Shown here: one piece after another, positions 59,389 to 64,000 of the stretch
Layout of the letters: each line of letters opens with the position of its first letter
Numbering within the stretch: position 1 is the stretch's first letter
DNA from: Curvivirga sp965219885
GTDB lineage: Bacteria; Pseudomonadota; Alphaproteobacteria; UBA8366; Aestuariispiraceae
DNA: 64,000 nucleotides
Direction of reading: 5' to 3'
Assembly (NCBI RefSeq): GCF_965219885.1
Contig: NZ_CBDCOT010000009.1
Span: forward strand, 868,001 to 932,000
Notes under the pieces: model-generated
Databases searched by the model: none
The model's input: only the letters and a program-made list of their open reading frames with translations
What the model was told of the DNA's origin: nothing
Position numbers and translations under genes: made by a program

Positions 59389-61251
59389 ATGAAACAGTGG
59401 GATGTGATTGTTGTGGGCGGAGGTCATGCCGGTTGTGAAGCCGCTGCCGCATCTGCAAGAGCAGGTGCAAAGACTCTTCTGTTGACCCACAAAATTGAAA
59501 AGCTTGGTGAGATGTCTTGTAACCCGGCCATTGGTGGTTTGGGTAAAGGTCATCTGGTGCGTGAAATTGATGCCATGGATGGTATCATGGGTCGGTGCAT
59601 TGATCAGGCGGGTATTCAATATCGCATGTTGAATCAAAGTAAAGGACCTGCAGTGCGTGGTCCCCGTGCCCAAGCAGATCGCAAGCTTTATAAAAAAGCA
59701 ATGCAGGCCATTTTATCAAACCAAGAAAATCTGGATATTATTGCGGCGGCTGTTGATGATATCAAACTGAATGATGATGGTGTCGTTTCAGGTGTCTTAA
59801 CTGAAGATGGTGAAACATATCTAGGCGGTCAAGTGGTCCTAACCACAGGCACATTCTTGTCTGGCTTGATTCATCTTGGAAATAAAAAGATCCCGGCTGG
59901 TCGTGTTGGGGATGACCCTTCTTATGGTCTTTCAAAAACGCTTGATCGTTTTGGGTTTAATCTTGGTCGATTGAAAACAGGTACCCCTGCCCGTCTGGAT
60001 GCACGTACAATTGATTATAGTGATTTACAAGAACAACCGGGTGACGAAGATTTAAGACCATTTTCTGACTTAACAGAGAAAGTAGAAGTTCCACAAATTT
60101 CCTGTCATATCACTTATACAACGCCGGAGAGCCATAAAATTATCCGTGATAATCTGGATCAATCGGCGATGTATTCAGGACAGATTGAAGGTGTGGGTCC
60201 ACGTTATTGTCCATCGATCGAAGATAAGATTGTACGTTTTGCTGATAAAGATCGTCATCAGATTTTCTTGGAACCAGAAGGGTTGGATGATCATACAGTT
60301 TATCCAAATGGGATTTCTACTTCCATGCCTGAAGATGTACAAAAGGCATTCCTACGCTCTATTCCCGGATTGGAAAATGTAGAAATTCTTCAATATGGTT
60401 ACGCCATTGAATATGATTATGTGGACCCGCGTGAATTGAAAGCGACGTTGGAAACACAAAAAATTTCCGGTCTCTACTTGGCAGGTCAAATCAATGGCAC
60501 CACTGGATATGAAGAAGCAGCAGCGCAAGGTTTAATGGCTGGCTTAAATGCTGCCCTCATCGCGCAAGATAAGGAAGCTTTGATTCTGGATCGTGCGGAT
60601 GCATATATAGGTGTGATGATCGATGATCTGATCACTCGTGGGACTAATGAGCCTTATCGTATGTTCACCTCCCGTGCGGAATATCGTTTACGTCTTCGCG
60701 CAGATAATGCCGATCAACGCTTATCAGATATTGCCATCGATGCGGGTTGTGTGGATGATCTTCGTAAAGAAAAATGGCTTAAGAAAAAAGAGGCTCTCGC
60801 CTCTGCACGTGAAATGGCACGTGATCTGAAAGCCAGCCCAAATGCGTTAAAGAAAAAGGGCTTTAAGGTGAATGAAGATGGCGTAATGCGATCTGTTCAT
60901 GATCTTCTTTCATTACCGGATATGACCATAGAACGACTTACAGTTATGTGGCCAGAGCTTGAAAATATCGAAGCAGATATTGTAGAGCAATTGGAAATCG
61001 ATGGTCGTTATTCTGGATATCTTGAAAGACAGGATGCAGATATTAAAGCCTTCCGTAAGGATGAAGGATTACATCTACCAACGGATCTCGATTATGCCAA
61101 AGTGGGTAGCCTATCAAATGAGATGCAACAAAAGTTGACAGAACATCGTCCACAAACTTTGGGTGCAGCTGCGCGTATCCCGGGTGTGACACCTGCGGCT
61201 TTGGTCGCCCTGCTTCGTTATGTAAAACGTCAAAAGGCTGAAGCAGCTTAA
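59389..61251 (+). CDS. mnmG: tRNA U34 modification enzyme MnmG
   Basis: MnmG is the FAD- and NADH-using partner of MnmE. The 620-residue protein begins WDVIVVGGGHAGCEAAAASARAG, of which VVGGGHAGCEAAAASARAG is the FAD-binding fingerprint. SCNPAIGGLGKGHLVREIDAMDG follows (core NPAIGGLGKGHLVREIDA). LKTGTPARLDARTIDYS and GQINGTTGYEEAAAQGLMAG complete the family set. It follows mnmE with parS site 2 between them. Confidence 0.98.
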   Translation: MKQWDVIVVGGGHAGCEAAAASARAGAKTLLLTHKIEKLGEMSCNPAIGGLGKGHLVREIDAMDGIMGRCIDQAGIQYRMLNQSKGPAVRGPRAQADRKLYKKAMQAILSNQENLDIIAAAVDDIKLNDDGVVSGVLTEDGETYLGGQVVLTTGTFLSGLIHLGNKKIPAGRVGDDPSYGLSKTLDRFGFNLGRLKTGTPARLDARTIDYSDLQEQPGDEDLRPFSDLTEKVEVPQISCHITYTTPESHKIIRDNLDQSAMYSGQIEGVGPRYCPSIEDKIVRFADKDRHQIFLEPEGLDDHTVYPNGISTSMPEDVQKAFLRSIPGLENVEILQYGYAIEYDYVDPRELKATLETQKISGLYLAGQINGTTGYEEAAAQGLMAGLNAALIAQDKEALILDRADAYIGVMIDDLITRGTNEPYRMFTSRAEYRLRLRADNADQRLSDIAIDAGCVDDLRKEKWLKKKEALASAREMARDLKASPNALKKKGFKVNEDGVMRSVHDLLSLPDMTIERLTVMWPELENIEADIVEQLEIDGRYSGYLERQDADIKAFRKDEGLHLPTDLDYAKVGSLSNEMQQKLTEHRPQTLGAAARIPGVTPAALVALLRYVKRQKAEAA

Positions 61252-61278
61252 TATATTCTACTCTGATATTTCTTTTGA

Positions 61279-61310
61279 AGGGGCAGGACTAAACTGATAG
61301 TCTTGCCCCT
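61279..61310 (+). terminator. hairpin terminator after mnmG
   Basis: The stem AGGGGCAGGACTA (61279-61291) with TAGTCTTGCCCCT (61298-61310), one wobble pair, and a 6-base loop, is followed by CTTCTTT. It lies between mnmG and rsmG. Confidence 0.75.
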
Positions 61311-61353
61311 CTTCTTTGAGATACCTCCTCTAAAAAAATAACAGGATTTTCAA

Positions 61354-61995
61354 ATGTCATTCACCGCAGAAGACTTCCAGAAGGAACTTAATGTTTCACG
61401 TGAAACAATGGAAAAATTGAAACAGTATGATGAGCTGCTTCAAAAATGGCAGAAGAAAATCAATCTGGTTGGCCCAGCCACGATGCCGGATCGGTGGCGT
61501 CGTCACTTTTTAGATTCAGCACAGCTCCTTCCACTTATTCCGGAAGATGCGAAAATTCATGTGGATATGGGAAGTGGGGCAGGATTTCCGGGTCTGGTTC
61601 TTGCGATTATGACAGGGATGGAAGTCCATCTAATTGAATCTGATCTTCGGAAATGCCTTTTTATGCGCGAAGTTATCCGTGTGACCGGGGCAAATGTCAC
61701 GGTACATAATAAAAGAATAGAAAAAATTACAGATATTAAAGCAGATGTGATTTCTGCGCGTGCGCTTGCAAGTCTTTCAAAACTCTTAGATTACGCAAAT
61801 TCTTTTCTTAAAAAAGATACATTATGTATCTTCCCTAAAGGAAAACGGTTTGAAGAAGAATTGACCGAACTAAAATATGTATGGTATATAAAAGAACATC
61901 GAGTAACCAGCGTAACAGACGATGAGGGTGTCGTCCTGGTGATAAGGGGTATTGAAGATGTTCGCGAAACTGCCAGAACAAGTGACTCAGCCTAA
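61354..61995 (+). CDS. rsmG: 16S rRNA (G527) N7-methyltransferase RsmG
   Basis: RsmG methylates G527 of 16S rRNA. The 213-residue protein has NLVGPATMPDRWRRHFLDSAQL near the start (core VGPATMPDRWRRHFLDSAQ). The SAM-binding motif is VDMGSGAGFPGLVLAI. The region NVSRETMEK near residue 13 overlaps parS site 3, so the coding sequence and the ParB site share bases. It overlaps the parA start by 38 bp. Confidence 0.96.
   Translation: MSFTAEDFQKELNVSRETMEKLKQYDELLQKWQKKINLVGPATMPDRWRRHFLDSAQLLPLIPEDAKIHVDMGSGAGFPGLVLAIMTGMEVHLIESDLRKCLFMREVIRVTGANVTVHNKRIEKITDIKADVISARALASLSKLLDYANSFLKKDTLCIFPKGKRFEEELTELKYVWYIKEHRVTSVTDDEGVVLVIRGIEDVRETARTSDSA
61392..61407. other. parS site 3 inside rsmG
   Basis: A third perfect TGTTTCACGTGAAACA lies within the rsmG coding sequence, where the reading frame encodes N-V-S-R-E-T. 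A parS inside gidB/rsmG is known from other bacteria. Confidence 0.93.
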
Positions 61996-62782
61996 CGGGG
62001 ATGGAACTGCACGTATCCTCGCCATTGCCAACCAAAAAGGTGGGGTAGGCAAAACAACGACCGCTATTAACTTAGCGACTGCGATGGCTGCGGTTGGAAA
62101 TAAAGTTCTTATTATTGATATTGATGCGCAGGGAAATGCCAGTACAGGTCTTGGTATTTTGCCAGAAGAGCGCCATGTAACTTCCTATGATATTTTAATG
62201 GGTCAGGCAGATGTTCAATCTGCGATCCATGAAACCGAAATTCCAAACTTACATGTGATCCCAAGTACTGTGGATTTATCAGGGGCGGAAATTGAATTGA
62301 TCGAAGAAGACCGCCGTGAATTCCGTCTCAGAGATGGTTTGCGCAATGTGGCAACGGAATATGACTATATCCTAGTTGATTGTCCCCCTGCCCTAGGTCT
62401 TTTGACCTTAAATGCATTATGTGCCGCCAATGCGGTTTTAGTGCCATTACAATGTGAGTTTTATGCGCTTGAAGGTCTAAGTCATCTGATCAAGACAATT
62501 GAACGTGTAAAACGTGCCTTTAATCCGGGTCTGGATATAGAAGGTGTTATCCTTACCATGCATGATCAACGTAACAATCTGTCAGAAATGGTAGAAGCTG
62601 ACGTAAGAGATCACTTTGGTGAGAAAGTATATAATACTGTAATTCCTAGAAATGTTCGCGTTTCAGAAGCACCATCTCATGGTAAGCCCGTCATTCTTTA
62701 TGATGTCAATTGCCGCGGGTCCCAGGCCTATATCCATTTGGCCGGTGAAGTCTTAAAACGTGAAGGAAGGGCTGTTCAATGA
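61958..62782 (+). CDS. parA: chromosome partitioning ATPase ParA
   Basis: ParA is the ATPase that moves ParB-parS complexes during chromosome segregation. The product (about 274 residues from ATG 61958) has the deviant Walker A KGGVGKTTTAINLATA near residue 27 and LIIDIDAQGNASTGLG. Walker B is DYILVDCPPALGLLTLNAL, and the end reads RNVRVSEAPSHGKPVILYD. The ATG lies inside rsmG with AGGGG about 9 bases upstream; a TTG at 61952 is less likely. It overlaps parB by 4 bp. Confidence 0.97.
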   Translation: MFAKLPEQVTQPNGDGTARILAIANQKGGVGKTTTAINLATAMAAVGNKVLIIDIDAQGNASTGLGILPEERHVTSYDILMGQADVQSAIHETEIPNLHVIPSTVDLSGAEIELIEEDRREFRLRDGLRNVATEYDYILVDCPPALGLLTLNALCAANAVLVPLQCEFYALEGLSHLIKTIERVKRAFNPGLDIEGVILTMHDQRNNLSEMVEADVRDHFGEKVYNTVIPRNVRVSEAPSHGKPVILYDVNCRGSQAYIHLAGEVLKREGRAVQ

Positions 62783-63705
62783 TGGCTGCAAAAAAATCAA
62801 ATTTAGGACGCGGCCTCTCCGCGTTATTGGGCGACGAAACTGCATTTGAAGAAACTTTACCGGCGGAAGTAGAGCGTGCGTCCAAGCCAGTACCAGTTGA
62901 GTTTCTAAAACCAAATCCAGATCAACCACGTAAGCGTTTTGAAGATGGTGCCATTGACTCTTTAGTAAAATCTATTGAAGAAAAAGGTATTCTTCAGCCA
63001 ATTTTAGTGCGTCGTCATCCACAGGAAACGAATTCCTATGAGATCGTTGCTGGTGAACGTCGTTGGCGTGCTGCACAGCGGGCAAAATTACATGAAGTAC
63101 CTGTAATTATTAAAGATTTAAGTGATGCAGATACACTTGAATTTGCATTGATTGAGAATATTCATCGTGAAGACCTTACCCCGCTTGAAGAAGCAGAAGG
63201 CTATCAACGTCTTATGGATGAATTTGGTCATACGCAGGAAGCTTTATCCAAAACAGTAAGTAAAAGCCGTAGTCATATTGCCAATACATTGCGCCTGTTA
63301 AATCTATCTGATGAAATTAAGAGTATGATTGACGATGGATTATTATCTGCCGGTCATGGTCGTTGTCTCGTTGGTGTGGCAAATGCAGAGGAAATTGCAC
63401 ATATCGTGATTGAAAAAGGTTTGAATGTCCGTCAAACCGAACAATTGGTAAAGCAAGGTAAGAAAACATCCGCTGATCCAATGAAAAAAATCAAGAAGCA
63501 GTTAACACGTGACCCAAATGTATCAGCATTAGAAGACAGTTTGACTAATAATCTTGGTATGAAAGTTAAGATCGCGACCAAATCCGAAGAAACAGGTAAA
63601 CTTACTATTGAATATGATAACCTGGATCAGTTGGATGAAGTAATTTCTCGTCTTTCTTCCGCAGAATTGGATCTTCCAACCGAAGGAAATGTGGTGGAGA
63701 TGTAG
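62779..63705 (+). CDS. parB: chromosome partitioning protein ParB
   Basis: ParB is the CTPase clamp that loads on parS. The 308-residue protein begins KSNLGRGLSALLGD. The CTP-binding motifs include QPRKRFEDGAIDSLVKSI, GILQPILVRRH and YEIVAGERRWRAAQRAKL (GERRWRA), with ENIHREDLTPLEEAEGYQRL. The HTH is in SKTVSKSRSHIANTLRLLNL, and VRQTEQLVKQG follows. It overlaps parA by the ATGA stop/start. All three parS sites are to its left. Confidence 0.97.
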   Translation: MMAAKKSNLGRGLSALLGDETAFEETLPAEVERASKPVPVEFLKPNPDQPRKRFEDGAIDSLVKSIEEKGILQPILVRRHPQETNSYEIVAGERRWRAAQRAKLHEVPVIIKDLSDADTLEFALIENIHREDLTPLEEAEGYQRLMDEFGHTQEALSKTVSKSRSHIANTLRLLNLSDEIKSMIDDGLLSAGHGRCLVGVANAEEIAHIVIEKGLNVRQTEQLVKQGKKTSADPMKKIKKQLTRDPNVSALEDSLTNNLGMKVKIATKSEETGKLTIEYDNLDQLDEVISRLSSAELDLPTEGNVVEM

Positions 63706-63737
63706 CTTCCGACGCTATAAATGGAGAAGGATAAGAG

Positions 63738-64000
63738 ATGCGTATATTATTACTACCCCTTCTTTTTCTATCATTTTCTGCTTCCTATGCCTTTGGGGGA
63801 ACGATGCAAGAAAGACTATCTGAAGCAATTGAAGATGGAGACCTTAAAGGTCTCCATTCTGTTGTCATGATGCTTAATGGCGAACGAAGAGCAGAGGCTT
63901 ATTTTCCTGGGAAAGATGAGAATTGGGGTTTGGATTTAGGTCTTGTTCAACATGGACCAGATAGTTTGCATGATACGCGGTCTGTTACCAAATCGATCGT
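63738..64000 (+). CDS. exported beta-lactamase-fold serine hydrolase, 3' part missing
   Basis: The frame starts at ATG 63738 (GGAGAAGGATAAGAG upstream) and runs off the window edge after 87 codons. A signal peptide (MRILLLPLLFLSFSASYAFG) precedes the mature part. LNGERRAEAYFPGKDE and DTRSVTKSIV follow; the last holds the SxxK catalytic motif of class C beta-lactamase/penicillin-binding-like hydrolases. The rest of the protein is outside the window, so substrate and true identity are open. Confidence 0.75.
   Translation, partial: MRILLLPLLFLSFSASYAFGGTMQERLSEAIEDGDLKGLHSVVMMLNGERRAEAYFPGKDENWGLDLGLVQHGPDSLHDTRSVTKSI

Noticed and set aside
1..64000. CRISPR arrays, tRNA or rRNA genes
   Set aside because: No regular spaced repeats and no cloverleaf or rRNA sequence were noticed. 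A tRNA scan would settle the RNA part.

Overview
The window is chromosomal DNA from an alphaproteobacterium, probably Rhodospirillales-like, with moderate to low GC. The evidence is an origin-type gap between hemE and an RP001-like ppsR gene, a parAB locus with three copies of the 16-bp parS palindrome TGTTTCACGTGAAACA, a TimA/MltA/Smr cluster, an rph-rdgB-hemW block divergent from hrcA-grpE, and an aerobic-style cob cluster with cobW. Genus is not resolved.

Layout. 1-13.1 kb: a DMT permease (cut by the window edge), a DUF2244 protein, an SbmA/BacA-like transporter, nth, a TauD-like oxygenase, an EI24 protein, murJ, a C-terminally short MttB-like methyltransferase, and cobalamin genes (cobW, cobU, cobC, cobS and the divergent cobT). 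13.1-14.7 kb: a SnoaL-like protein divergent from a LysR regulator, with a clear operator palindrome between them. 14.65-19.5 kb: a defence island. It holds two overlapping reverse-transcriptase genes that look like a DRT3 antiphage system. Just downstream is a structured, gene-free segment that would carry an ACACAC tract if transcribed with them. A TopAI/YjhQ (YjhX/YjhQ) toxin-antitoxin pair lies divergently, behind a structured leader with a 21-codon ORF. 19.6-32.5 kb: small membrane and lipoproteins, an HD-GYP protein, hemW-rdgB-rph, hrcA-grpE, a large caspase-like lipoprotein, a PAS protein, an MFS permease and a 52-residue membrane protein.

32.6-51.3 kb: mainly minus strand, with the his operon (hisB-H-A-F-E plus a HIT protein), smr, lutABC, mltA, timA, and ppsR-maf-aroE-coaE-dnaQ. 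Plus-strand genes here are hslVU, a periplasmic binding protein, fxsA and secB. 51.28-51.79 kb is the likely oriC: AT-rich, with several DnaA-box-like sites. 51.8-64 kb: mainly plus strand, with hemE-hemH-hemJ, rho, mnmE, mnmG, rsmG, parA, parB and a beta-lactamase-fold hydrolase cut by the window edge. A quinone reductase lies on the minus strand. The switch of strand bias at 51.3-51.8 kb fits replication leaving in both directions, and the parS sites lie 4-10 kb to the right.

Functional links. The cob genes would supply the cobamide that MttB-like methyltransferase systems use. hemW and the hemE/H/J run serve haem synthesis. ParA, ParB and the parS sites segregate the origin. The most interesting region is the DRT3-like cassette with its candidate RNA, next to the TopAI leader.
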